Below, piece after piece: positions 8,334 to 17,101 of a stretch of 64,000 nucleotides of DNA. Source of the stretch: Candidatus Zhuqueibacterota bacterium (GTDB lineage: Bacteria; Zhuqueibacterota; Zhuqueibacteria; Oceanimicrobiales; Oceanimicrobiaceae). The stretch's first letter is position 1. Each line of letters begins with the position of its first letter. Location: NCBI GenBank assembly GCA_029261995.1, contig JAJDAF010000029.1, forward strand, positions 186,001-250,000, given 5' to 3'. The notes beneath the pieces were generated by a model, which saw nothing but the letters and a program-made list of their open reading frames with translations, was not told where the DNA came from and made no database searches. Both the position numbers and the translations under genes were made by a program.

Positions 8334-9140
8334 TTAAAGTTTCTTAGTGACAAGAAACTGCAGTGTGCGGTTATCAGGTGCGCCGCCGAGATGGAGTTGA
8401 TAATCCAAGCCCATCTTGCGAACACGTTTGTTGTGCTTAAACACAGACAGAGTCGAGTGAATCGCACTGATAAAATGATTGACAAAAATGGCGGCGACCA
8501 TGAACTCCGCGCTGTTCGAGGCCTTGTCGCTGCGAATCCGTATCTTCTCGAAATCACGGCGATTGACTTCGTTGTCCCAACGCCAGGAAAAATCTCCAGA
8601 ATCGGTCGGATACAGATCTGCGACGTCGCGGTCTCGCAATTGGGCCTGATTGAATTCTTCGAGGCTGTTGAAGTTTCCGATATCGACGAAAAACTGAGAT
8701 GACTTCCCCGCCAAATTGACCTGAGCGTGCGTTGAGGCAAACGTGCGATAGTCATCCTCCAGCAAATCGCTCCACGTCGAGAAACCGATGAAACCACCCC
8801 AAAGCAAAACCTCGGAGGTAACAAATACGCGCATCATGGTTTTCGAACCCGCGTAGTATTGCCCCCAGCCAGGCAGCAATAGGGACTGCAGGAACGCACG
8901 GCCTCGGGACTTCGGCCGAGCGGCGGTATGTCCTTCCTGCTGAATCGAGGCTTGACTGGATAAGATCAGATTGGTTGAACTCAAGGCAGCGGACAATGTG
9001 GCACGGCGCAGTTCAAATCTGCTCATTTCGAGCCATCCATCCGTTTGCTGACGATTGCCGTTTCCTGCACCAGAACCGGCAACCGCAGCCACAACTGTCA
9101 ACGCCAGAAATGTGGCAGTAAAGCACGCTCTTTTTACCAT
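8334..9140 (-). CDS. DUF5683-like envelope protein (second copy)
   Basis: 268 residues with an N-terminal signal segment (VVAAVAG...). After a variable region comes the motif LLPGWGQYYAGS followed by a hydrophobic stretch with a Trp-rich end, the signature of DUF5683-like proteins common in FCB bacteria; another hydrophobic segment lies near residue 210 (AAIFVNHFISAI). The function of the family is not established. Its start overlaps the stop of the preceding gene by 7 nt, and both proteins share the PGxGQxYxGS motif and the downstream NHxxSAxxxxL pattern, so this is a tandem duplicate in one operon. Confidence 0.8.
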   Translation of the reverse strand: MVKRACFTATFLALTVVAAVAGSGAGNGNRQQTDGWLEMSRFELRRATLSAALSSTNLILSSQASIQQEGHTAARPKSRGRAFLQSLLLPGWGQYYAGSKTMMRVFVTSEVLLWGGFIGFSTWSDLLEDDYRTFASTHAQVNLAGKSSQFFVDIGNFNSLEEFNQAQLRDRDVADLYPTDSGDFSWRWDNEVNRRDFEKIRIRSDKASNSAEFMVAAIFVNHFISAIHSTLSVFKHNKRVRKMGLDYQLHLGGAPDNRTLQFLVTKKL

Positions 9141-10006
9141 GAGATTCCCAAGGCTAGTGCGGGCACGATTTTGTCGCCGTCACGCAATCCTTGCATACCC
9201 AATTGCGCTCGAACCTCGCGATTTCGGCGACGCAAGGTCAAGCCAGCATCCAGCGCGCTAGCAACATGGTTCAACAGGACGATTGTCGTGAAGGTCGTTG
9301 CGCGTTTAAAATCGTCATTTGCATCCTTGCGGAGCACAGTGTAGCCGTTCCGCGTCTCGGAACTTGTCAGCAGACTCTTGCCATCATACTGGTTGCTTTG
9401 ATAATCACCCAAGGTAAATGTGCGCGAGCCCACGACCTCCTCCCTGAAATCCTGCCACCCCATGATGAACTGGTTGTACTTGCCAACGTTCTCGTAGTAT
9501 TGCTGGTTCTTCTTCTCCGGTAGGAAATGGCTGAAGGTTCTGCGTTCGAATGCCCTCAATGAATCCAGATTGTTGCGTTCAAATGGACTAATTTGCGACA
9601 TCCAATTCCAGTATGAATCTTCATCCCACTTGGCGTCAGCCAGAGTTTCGAAGATGTCTTCGATATCATGGCCGTCACTGTTGTACTTGAAATGCGCAGT
9701 CAGCGCGACCGCTTCCACCAGCAGAAATGCGACACCCTTTATCGTCGAGCCAGAGTAGAACTGGCCAGTGCCTGGAACCACCGCCGAAAACAAGACTGCC
9801 TTGCCTATCGACTTGCCAGCACCATCACCGGAATTGCTGCTTTGCGCCTGCTCGGCAATCGCCTGAATCAGCTTGCCTCTGAACTCAGCACGCGCAGTCT
9901 GCCAAGTCGATTGTTTTCCCGCCGTCTCCGGCGTCCCGCCGGCGTAGAGAGAATGCTGGGGGACACTCAGTAGAAGCGACAGAAGGATGAGAAACAGTCT
10001 GTCCAT
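9134..10006 (-). CDS. DUF5683-like envelope protein (first copy)
   Basis: 290 residues with a signal peptide (about 1-22). PGTGQFYSGS at about 84-93 and the hydrophobic helix after it (FLLVEAVALTAHF) match the second copy. A long polar region rich in Asp, Asn and Tyr is followed by VLLNHVASALDAGLTLRRRNREV, paralogous to the neighbour's NHFISAIHSTLSVFKHNKRV. Probably an inner-membrane or periplasmic protein. It follows the HExxH/TolB gene by 20 nt, giving a tightly packed set. No biochemical role can be assigned. Confidence 0.8.
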   Translation of the reverse strand: MDRLFLILLSLLLSVPQHSLYAGGTPETAGKQSTWQTARAEFRGKLIQAIAEQAQSSNSGDGAGKSIGKAVLFSAVVPGTGQFYSGSTIKGVAFLLVEAVALTAHFKYNSDGHDIEDIFETLADAKWDEDSYWNWMSQISPFERNNLDSLRAFERRTFSHFLPEKKNQQYYENVGKYNQFIMGWQDFREEVVGSRTFTLGDYQSNQYDGKSLLTSSETRNGYTVLRKDANDDFKRATTFTTIVLLNHVASALDAGLTLRRRNREVRAQLGMQGLRDGDKIVPALALGISW

Positions 10007-10026
10007 TTTATAGAACTCCGCGGTTG

Positions 10027-13000
10027 TTAATCAAGGTATCCAAAAGAAATTCCGAAGTAGAAGCGCCACTCCTTACCGTAAACTTGCTGGGTGTTCTCAA
10101 AGGTATCGAGACCGTAAGCGGCATTGAAGAAAACGCGCGTCGGAAACGAGTAGAAAGAAGATGCTTCCATACGCAGCTCGCCACCGACGCTGGACTTGAA
10201 ATCGTCGAATTTGATGTCGCCATCAAAGGCATTTCCATAGTCATAAAATGCGCCCAGGTAAACCTTATCGAAATACAGATGAAGAAAGCGAAGATCCATA
10301 TTGTGCATCAACGGAAAACGGTAAGTCGCGCGGGCTTGCACCATCTTGCGGCCCTCGATGCTGTAGAATGGATATCCTCTATTTCCGACAATGCCGCCGG
10401 CAAAAAAATTGAAGAAGCTATCGACCTTGGTATCGATAAAACCGCCGTCCAGGTCGAAGCTCAAGGTGTGTTTTTTGATCGGCATCGCAAAATGCTCCTG
10501 CCAATCCACGGTAACCTTGTTGTAATTATAATTTTTAAAGACCTCGGCACTTACGATACGATCAGTCGCAAAATCGACCAGGAACTTGTTGAATTCCCGG
10601 TCGTAGCGCAGCTCGAACTTGCGGCCACGCGGGTTGATTTCAGAATCCAGATTGCGCGCAAGACCTCGATGAATCCAACGCGCAGAAATATCCCTGCCAA
10701 CAAAATACTTATAGTTGAGCGTGCTTTGCCCGACGCGCTCCTGAAACTTGGCGCGCGCACTGTATCTACTGAGAATAAATGACGTTCGGAGTTCATTTGT
10801 GTCCGAAAGTTTAAAGCTCAAACCAGCATCAAACTCAAGAAGATTGTAGCGAAACTTGTCGGTAGCTTCGTCAACATTGAATAGCTCCCGCCGCACCAGC
10901 GTCTCGCGGTCCGTGACTTGGAACTTGGTGTTCTGAACCTGATTGTAGCCTTCGAGAAAAATGGTCGGACCGAATTTCCGGTAATCGAACAGCACGAAAA
11001 TGTCGTAGTCAGCCCGCTTGTTCACATCAAAGCCGGCCAGGAAACCAAACTTGTTGAGCACATCATAGGAGTAGAAGTAACTGCCAAGCTTCAAGGTTCC
11101 GTAGTCCAACATGACGCGTGGCAGCAACGCCAGTGAGGAAGGTTGCGTTTTGTAGGGTTTAATCTGGTAAGCTGGAACCGAGCTGTCATCGTAGTTTTTG
11201 TTGCGAATCCTCTCAATCACGGTCGAACCGGCTGAATTGTCGATTGATGCAAGTTGCACGCCGTTCGTGTATGTATGATACTCAGATGCAGCGGGCTCAA
11301 TCGCCTTCGGATGCTTCAGCAACGCGATCTTGTAGCCATCTGAAGTGAAGGTTGAGAACAAAAACTCGCCATTGCGATTCACCGAAGGCATGAAGGCGCC
11401 GCCCAGGACGTTGGTCAGTTGTTGCGTTTGCCTGGTCTGTAAATCCATTGAATAGATGTTAAAAATACCCGTCTTGTTCCAACTGAAATAGATCTTGCGG
11501 CCATCCGGGCTGAAACTCGCATCCCGGGAATCGGCCTGACTTTGAAGCAGCGGTTGGCTCTGGCCCGATACCACATCAAGCACAAAGATGTCCTGGCTGT
11601 TGCCAGTATACATCGAATACAAAACCGACTTGCCATCGGCCGCCCACTGCGGGTGAACCACTTGTTCGCCACTCGTGAAATTGGTCAGATGAGTAACGGC
11701 GCCTGTCGCAACCTCGATAGTGGCGAGATTCTCCGTGCCATCCCGACCGAGTACAAAAACGAGCTTCTTGCCGTCAAGGTGCCAAGCCGGGCTGTGTGCA
11801 CGCATTCCCCGCGTGAGTCTCGTCTCCTTGCCGCTCGGCAGATCGACAAGATACAAGTCGAAGAAATGAGACCCACCTTTGCCGCGGGCTTTTTTGTCGC
11901 CAAACGCCAGCGTCTTGCCATCCGGCGACCAGCCAATTCCAAATTTGATGCGGCCCTTGCCTTTTTGCTTCTTGCCAGCCAACGGTCCTTTAACCACAAA
12001 CCCGGTCTGGGAAAGATAATCACTTGCGAAGGTCGTCACATGCAAACGGCTCACACCGTCAGGCCCCCAGGCAGGATTGAAATTGCCAATGCCCACCGGC
12101 TCGACGATCTGACCCTCAACCCGATTGCTGCGAATTGACTGAAGTTCGTGCGCGTATTTTTCCTTGAGATGGCGAACCCAATCGGTGTAAAGCTCCCGTG
12201 CCGGCTTGCCTGTGGCTTTCTTGAGAGCCCCATCCAGAGTTACTCTGAACAAGCCCTTCATGGAATGCGAGGTTTCGCGCAGAACCTCAATTCCGTACTT
12301 CGAAGCCAGATAAGAAACAAAAGCGTAGCCGTGGTTATACGCTTTTTCATTGCCCAGGCTATTCTTGCCAAACCCACCCATCTCATTGTAAGTCAATAGC
12401 TTGTTATCAATGGTCGCAGTGCGCAAAATCATGTCGCGGTGCGAGTCCCAGGTGTCGTAGTCCAGCCCGGGCAGTTGATATTGTGCCACGCCTTCAGCAA
12501 ACCAGGCTGGCATGACTGTCATGGCAATCGGGTAGGAAGCGATGACATTGGGACCACCGTGCAGGACGTCTTCGCGCTTGTCCTGTTCATAGCCAATAGC
12601 CTGCAAATAGAAGGCAGGAATCCGGCGCGTGATTTTGCGCGAGGCCCCTATTTGGACCATGTGGGTGTATTCATGCGTGATGACATTTCTAAGCCAATTA
12701 TGTGAGCCGCGCAACTCAAACTCCATTGCGCTTGCCCAAATCTCAATCTTGTTGTCATAAAAAAACGCGGCGCCATTCGAGAAGTCATCATGGTCACGAA
12801 TGACAAAATGGACCTTGTCATCTGGCCGGTACTGGTAGAGGTCGGTCACCGGTTCGAAGACCTCCTCAGCTATTTTGGCAGTCAACTTAGCCGTGCGCTC
12901 AGTGCCATCATGAAAATGGACAAAAAAATGCTCGGTTTCGATGGAATACCAATCAAGCTCAGGATGATTGTTTTCAGCCAACTGTGCAAAAGCGGTGACT

Positions 13001-13041
13001 GCATATAGCAAGAAACACGCGGCGAATAACTTTGGGGTCAT
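10027..13041 (-). CDS. HExxH peptidase, TolB-like propeller and outer-membrane barrel
   Basis: 1004 residues in three parts. A signal peptide (1-20) leads into a peptidase-MA-like domain with HEYTH at 123-127 and FAEGVAQY (Glu183) as third zinc ligand. Residues about 330-600 are PD40/TolB-like blades (WSPDGKTLAFG, FSPDGRKIYFSW). The last roughly 350 residues are rich in alternating aromatic strands and end in FYFGISFGYLD, like a BamA/D15-type barrel. I infer an outer-membrane-anchored, surface or periplasmic peptidase with a sensing or binding propeller. It lies 10 nt downstream of a small barrel protein gene. Substrate unknown. Confidence 0.88.
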   Translation of the reverse strand: MTPKLFAACFLLYAVTAFAQLAENNHPELDWYSIETEHFFVHFHDGTERTAKLTAKIAEEVFEPVTDLYQYRPDDKVHFVIRDHDDFSNGAAFFYDNKIEIWASAMEFELRGSHNWLRNVITHEYTHMVQIGASRKITRRIPAFYLQAIGYEQDKREDVLHGGPNVIASYPIAMTVMPAWFAEGVAQYQLPGLDYDTWDSHRDMILRTATIDNKLLTYNEMGGFGKNSLGNEKAYNHGYAFVSYLASKYGIEVLRETSHSMKGLFRVTLDGALKKATGKPARELYTDWVRHLKEKYAHELQSIRSNRVEGQIVEPVGIGNFNPAWGPDGVSRLHVTTFASDYLSQTGFVVKGPLAGKKQKGKGRIKFGIGWSPDGKTLAFGDKKARGKGGSHFFDLYLVDLPSGKETRLTRGMRAHSPAWHLDGKKLVFVLGRDGTENLATIEVATGAVTHLTNFTSGEQVVHPQWAADGKSVLYSMYTGNSQDIFVLDVVSGQSQPLLQSQADSRDASFSPDGRKIYFSWNKTGIFNIYSMDLQTRQTQQLTNVLGGAFMPSVNRNGEFLFSTFTSDGYKIALLKHPKAIEPAASEYHTYTNGVQLASIDNSAGSTVIERIRNKNYDDSSVPAYQIKPYKTQPSSLALLPRVMLDYGTLKLGSYFYSYDVLNKFGFLAGFDVNKRADYDIFVLFDYRKFGPTIFLEGYNQVQNTKFQVTDRETLVRRELFNVDEATDKFRYNLLEFDAGLSFKLSDTNELRTSFILSRYSARAKFQERVGQSTLNYKYFVGRDISARWIHRGLARNLDSEINPRGRKFELRYDREFNKFLVDFATDRIVSAEVFKNYNYNKVTVDWQEHFAMPIKKHTLSFDLDGGFIDTKVDSFFNFFAGGIVGNRGYPFYSIEGRKMVQARATYRFPLMHNMDLRFLHLYFDKVYLGAFYDYGNAFDGDIKFDDFKSSVGGELRMEASSFYSFPTRVFFNAAYGLDTFENTQQVYGKEWRFYFGISFGYLD

Positions 13042-13051
13042 AATCTGCTAA

Positions 13052-13687
13052 TCAGTTTAGGTTGAATCGGATTGACGCCGAGACGTTCAATAAGTCAGTA
13101 AACTTGGAGGTCGGCCCAACCACCAAGTCATTCTCACGATCAAACAGGACCGAACTTTTGGTTTGCAGGTAAATCGAGGTCCGGTGGTTGGCTTGCCACC
13201 TCATCCCCATTGTCGCAAAAAAACCCGGTCTCTTGAATGAACGCCTGAGATCGTAGTCAACGGTTTCACCTCCCACCTGGCGCTGCGCCTGCTTTATCCT
13301 GCGTTTGCTATTCTGAATATAGTAATTGCCGGTTCCAATTCCAACAAATGGAGAAATTGCTCGTGACACTGAGCTGAAGGCGAGCCGGGTTGACCAGTCA
13401 CGGTCGTGCATGTTTTCGAAGAAGCAACTCCCATCACCAGCAGTACAACTGGAGGTTCTTGCGTGCGTTTTCTCTACCTCCATCTCAAGAAAGAAACGCT
13501 GCGAGAGAGCGAAGTTGACAAAAACACCCATTGACGAGCCCATTGAGTGGCTCGCCGTCTGACTGCCAGAAACACCGACGCCGCTTACCAGCCCCAACTG
13601 CAGTTTTTCGAAATCGCCGGCGCGGGCGGCGCTAACGACACACACCATCAAAAGCGTTGCCAGACAGACAGATTTGAGTTTTGTCAT
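13052..13687 (-). CDS. Small outer-membrane beta-barrel protein
   Basis: 212 residues from the ATG at 13687, chosen because a strong GGAAGGAG (13693-13700) lies five bases upstream and a clean signal peptide (TKLKSVCLATLLMVCVVSAARAG) follows; an upstream in-frame ATG at 13732 has no ribosome site. The mature part shows alternating beta strands (FFLEMEVEKTH, TRLAFSSVS, SIYLQTKSSVLF) and ends with SASIRFNLN, a terminal strand typical of an OmpW/OmpX-sized barrel. Four Cys near residues 80-90 may form disulfides. Role unknown; it begins the run of envelope genes down to 8334. Confidence 0.75.
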   Translation of the reverse strand: MTKLKSVCLATLLMVCVVSAARAGDFEKLQLGLVSGVGVSGSQTASHSMGSSMGVFVNFALSQRFFLEMEVEKTHARTSSCTAGDGSCFFENMHDRDWSTRLAFSSVSRAISPFVGIGTGNYYIQNSKRRIKQAQRQVGGETVDYDLRRSFKRPGFFATMGMRWQANHRTSIYLQTKSSVLFDRENDLVVGPTSKFTDLLNVSASIRFNLN

Positions 13688-13803
13688 TTTTTCTCCTTCC
13701 TTAGAAATGACGCTGAACCGACCGGCTTCCATGCACGGTCAGACTTGGGATTTCAATTTTTGCAAGGTCGGGTAGTCTTTGCATCAGACGTCCAGGGTAA
13801 CAC

Positions 13804-16800
13804 CTATTTCACAACAGCAATTTTGATAATGGCGACGTCACGAGCGCTCTCTCCCTCTGCCTCAACCCGCGCCAGGTAGACGCCACTTTCGACATCCGCC
13901 ACACTCCAGATTACCTCGTTGTCAGTTCGCGGAGCGCCTGGCCCGGAAAACTCTTCGACGAAATCCCCCACGAGATCATAAATTTTGATACGTACCTGAG
14001 CCGAAGCGTTCAGCCGGTAGCGAATGGTTGTCTGGCTGCCTTCGGTCGGATTCGGGTAGTTGTAAACGAAACGCTCCGGCATGAGGTCATTGCCAGGTTG
14101 GCTCTGTTGCAAGGTTGAGAAGTTGGCATTGGCACGTTGCGCGTCGCCGTACAGGCCAGCCCAAACCACAGAGCCCGGAAAAACCGCTGCCGTAAGGTTC
14201 CAAACATATAAATTGCCATCATCAGAAGCCACGGCAAGCTCAACATCTCCGTCGGCATCTGTGTCGGCAGCGAAGGGCGTGGCATTCACAGTCGCGCCGG
14301 TCGATAGCGGGAACTCACCAACAGACCTGCCTGATCCGTCAAAAGCCACCAGTTCACTGCCGGAGCCAACTACAATTTCGGGCGTGCTGTCGCCATCAAG
14401 GTCAAGTAGAACGGGTGCGGGTACGCGTGTACCGACGCTACTGCCTGGCAACTCAACGGGAAAATTATCCTTCAACACACCGGTGTGCCCGACCGCGTAC
14501 AGCCGGCGTCCGCTGCGAAAGATGATGTCAAAAAAGCCGTTCGCATCCAAGTCGCCAATGGCGAGGTTGGATGGATTGGAAGCATCCAAATCCACCGGAA
14601 ATGGTGCGCCACCCTCGTCGGTAGAAAAGTCCGAACCATCACCGTTGAAGACAAAAACTCGGCCAGATGTTGAGATTGCAATAACGTTGCTGTCTCCATT
14701 CTGGTCTAGGTCTGCGACGACAGGGGCGGACTCAAAGCTGTCGGCAAGATTTTTTTGCCAGACAACACCGGCAGACAGATCGACCAAGCCAATCTCGCCG
14801 GCATCTGTGGTAAAAAGTAGCGTGCCGTTCCCGCCGGCTGCCAGCCCCGTGATCTTGCCGCTTGCGAGGTTGGAGAAATCGTTTCGGGCGCCGTTTCCGT
14901 CCGCTACCAGAATGCTGCCCTGCTCGGTGCCAACCGCTGCCTGAAACGCTTGACCTTGCTCAAGGATAATCGGAGAAGTGGTGATGGTCTCGGTGGACTG
15001 ATGACGAAACAAACCATCCAGCAGCAAATCACCATCGCCGTCGCTGGTGGAGAAAACCGTCAGGTCCTGGTCTGTGCTTACCGCCAGTACGGTTCCCTGG
15101 TTTGCCTGTCCCGCCGCAGGCGAAAAAACCGTCGAACCGGACGGATGGGCAGCGACAAGATCGGTCAGAAACGCGCTGCCGTCTGCACGCCAAACGTAAA
15201 TGTTCGTACCGGAATTGCTGGCAGAAACCATCTCCATCTGGCCATCGCCATCAAGATCAAACATGAGAGGAGAATTCATGAAGCGACCCTCTTCACCGGC
15301 TTGCTGTGGGAACCCGGCCTGCAGTATTTCGTTACGCACACTGAAACTCATCACAGAATCCGGTTCACTGAAATCGGTAATGGAGATGTGTGAATTGGCG
15401 CCGGAGTTGGCCCGGCTGTCAGGTTGGGTCGTCGGTGTGAAGCGAGCAGCTCCCCCGGCCACACCATTATTCGCAAAACACTCGCTCGGATTCTCATGAT
15501 TGACGCAGATGTTTATCAGATTCGAGCCCCAAAACATATCCTCGATGACGCCGTTCTCAGCACCGGCTCCCGGACTCAAAAAACCATAAAACCTGCCAAT
15601 ATCCTGAGCGCCATCCGCCTCTTCCAAATCCACACCGCGGTGCTCCGGGTCAGCGTTGATGCGATTCTCGGCAAACCGGGCGGCGACAACACTCTCATCT
15701 ATGTGCCAGATCAGGATGCCCGAACCGGGCAAACCAAAATCGTATTCGCTGACGCGGGTAATCACTCCGGGGGCGGCGTCGGCAACCAATCTCTGCCCCT
15801 GATCGTCCCAGTGGAATTCAATGCGCGTGCCATTTGCATCTGTTCCGAGGGCAATGCCATCGCTGTTGAAATCACGATTTCGATTCTCCAGCAGAAAGTA
15901 CTCGTTGGCGTTGATCGGAATCTTGTAAATCCTCGGAGCAGAAGCCGCGCCGGGAGCCGCAATCTGAATTTCGTCGGCGTTGCGCACTTCGACGGGGATT
16001 TCCCATCCAAGAAAAACCTTGGTCCAGGCGCTAGGCTCAGCGGGCACGAGTCCGAAAAAATTACCAGACCCTTGATCCATAAGTCCGAACACTCCGACAC
16101 CTGGGCGGCCATCGTCAGGATTGAACAGGATGGGCAAACCAAGTTGATTTCCCATCATGATAGCCATTGTGCCGAGCATCCCAATCTCAAAGCCTTCCTG
16201 ACTCTGTGTCTCGGGCAGGATGATGCCATCAGCAATGAAAGCAGCGCCGTTATTCACCGCGATGCCCTGATAGGTGGGATCGTTGTTGCCCAGCGCGGCT
16301 CGAAGCTCCTGCGTCCCCAAAAACACAGACGGAATATCCTGAGGTGATGGATCGAAGTCCAGAGAAAAATCTGAGCCGACACCGGCGTGGAACATAATGA
16401 AAACGTCGTACTGCGAGAAGTCAATACCGCCAGCCTGATCGGCGGCCTGGAAGCCATCGCGCAGCAGTTCCGCCAGGCGCTGGTCCAGCAGCGCGTCATC
16501 GCCAACCGGCGAATAATGGGTCATTTCGTTGGCCAGGGTGAAAGCCGCATGCGATTCCTTTGGATAGACATCTGTTTCCAACAACAATTGGCCGTTTGAG
16601 ACCGTGTCGAAATAGTTGCTCAGTGCGAGAAGTTGGTGCTCGAAATAGGTCAGGTCGTGAGGGGGCACCTCAATCGTCTTCGTGCTGTCAGGGGCAAACT
16701 GAAACTTGCCATTTCCGGTCGTCAGCCCGGTAGCGTCCTCTATGAAATCAACACGGACGGCTAGTATTCTGATAGTTTGCTGTTGAGCACCGCTAACCTG

Positions 16801-16986
16801 CCCAAGCTGCCTGCTTGCCAGCCGCAATCGTGCGTCTCCGACTCCCAGCAGATCCCGACTCGCCGCACCAGACGGTCGTAATTTCATGTTTTTTTGACCT
16901 TTGGCCGGCAAGCCCTGGCCTGGAAACGCGGCAAGCAGCACCATTGCAAGGCAAAGAAGCAGACGTGCGAATCTGAATGAGGTCAT
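13804..16986 (-). CDS. Zinc-less M6-like protein with FG-GAP repeats and sorting domain
   Basis: 1060 residues with a signal peptide (about 1-26). Residues about 70-335 follow the M6 (immune inhibitor A-like) peptidase fold, up to LGLPILF, GLMDQGSG and AWTKVFLGW, but the zinc motif HEFGH is replaced by IMMGN at 276-280, so it cannot bind zinc in the usual way and is presumably a binding protein. From about 550 to 940 come FG-GAP/VCBS-like repeats with Asp-rich loops (DLDGDGQMEM, DTDADGDVEL). A C-terminal domain from about 973 (YPNPT, then IYDLVGD ... SGVYLARVE) is a type IX/FlgD-like sorting domain. PorV lies directly upstream. Confidence 0.87.
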   Translation of the reverse strand: MTSFRFARLLLCLAMVLLAAFPGQGLPAKGQKNMKLRPSGAASRDLLGVGDARLRLASRQLGQVSGAQQQTIRILAVRVDFIEDATGLTTGNGKFQFAPDSTKTIEVPPHDLTYFEHQLLALSNYFDTVSNGQLLLETDVYPKESHAAFTLANEMTHYSPVGDDALLDQRLAELLRDGFQAADQAGGIDFSQYDVFIMFHAGVGSDFSLDFDPSPQDIPSVFLGTQELRAALGNNDPTYQGIAVNNGAAFIADGIILPETQSQEGFEIGMLGTMAIMMGNQLGLPILFNPDDGRPGVGVFGLMDQGSGNFFGLVPAEPSAWTKVFLGWEIPVEVRNADEIQIAAPGAASAPRIYKIPINANEYFLLENRNRDFNSDGIALGTDANGTRIEFHWDDQGQRLVADAAPGVITRVSEYDFGLPGSGILIWHIDESVVAARFAENRINADPEHRGVDLEEADGAQDIGRFYGFLSPGAGAENGVIEDMFWGSNLINICVNHENPSECFANNGVAGGAARFTPTTQPDSRANSGANSHISITDFSEPDSVMSFSVRNEILQAGFPQQAGEEGRFMNSPLMFDLDGDGQMEMVSASNSGTNIYVWRADGSAFLTDLVAAHPSGSTVFSPAAGQANQGTVLAVSTDQDLTVFSTSDGDGDLLLDGLFRHQSTETITTSPIILEQGQAFQAAVGTEQGSILVADGNGARNDFSNLASGKITGLAAGGNGTLLFTTDAGEIGLVDLSAGVVWQKNLADSFESAPVVADLDQNGDSNVIAISTSGRVFVFNGDGSDFSTDEGGAPFPVDLDASNPSNLAIGDLDANGFFDIIFRSGRRLYAVGHTGVLKDNFPVELPGSSVGTRVPAPVLLDLDGDSTPEIVVGSGSELVAFDGSGRSVGEFPLSTGATVNATPFAADTDADGDVELAVASDDGNLYVWNLTAAVFPGSVVWAGLYGDAQRANANFSTLQQSQPGNDLMPERFVYNYPNPTEGSQTTIRYRLNASAQVRIKIYDLVGDFVEEFSGPGAPRTDNEVIWSVADVESGVYLARVEAEGESARDVAIIKIAVVK

Positions 16987-17069
16987 AAGTCACGCTTGTC
17001 GTGAGTCAACAGGTCTCTGACGGAATATTCCGACACACGAAGATTGAATTTGGAATAAGAGAGAAAGAT

Positions 17070-17090
17070 GGGGCCACATTCCGTGGCCCC
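17070..17090 (-). terminator. Intrinsic terminator after porV
   Basis: A perfect 8-bp GC-rich stem, GGGGCCAC with GTGGCCCC, around a 5-nt loop, followed on the minus strand by ATCTTTCTCTCTT. It lies 12 nt past the porV stop and before the M6-like gene, so it should separate or attenuate the two. Confidence 0.65.
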
Positions 17091-17101
17091 GCCGATAAGC
17101 T

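Noticed and set aside
15424-16347. A 307-codon plus-strand open frame inside the M6-like gene
   Set aside because: It lies antisense to a protein with clear domains, has no ribosome site and no recognisable family; long antisense frames are expected at this GC content.
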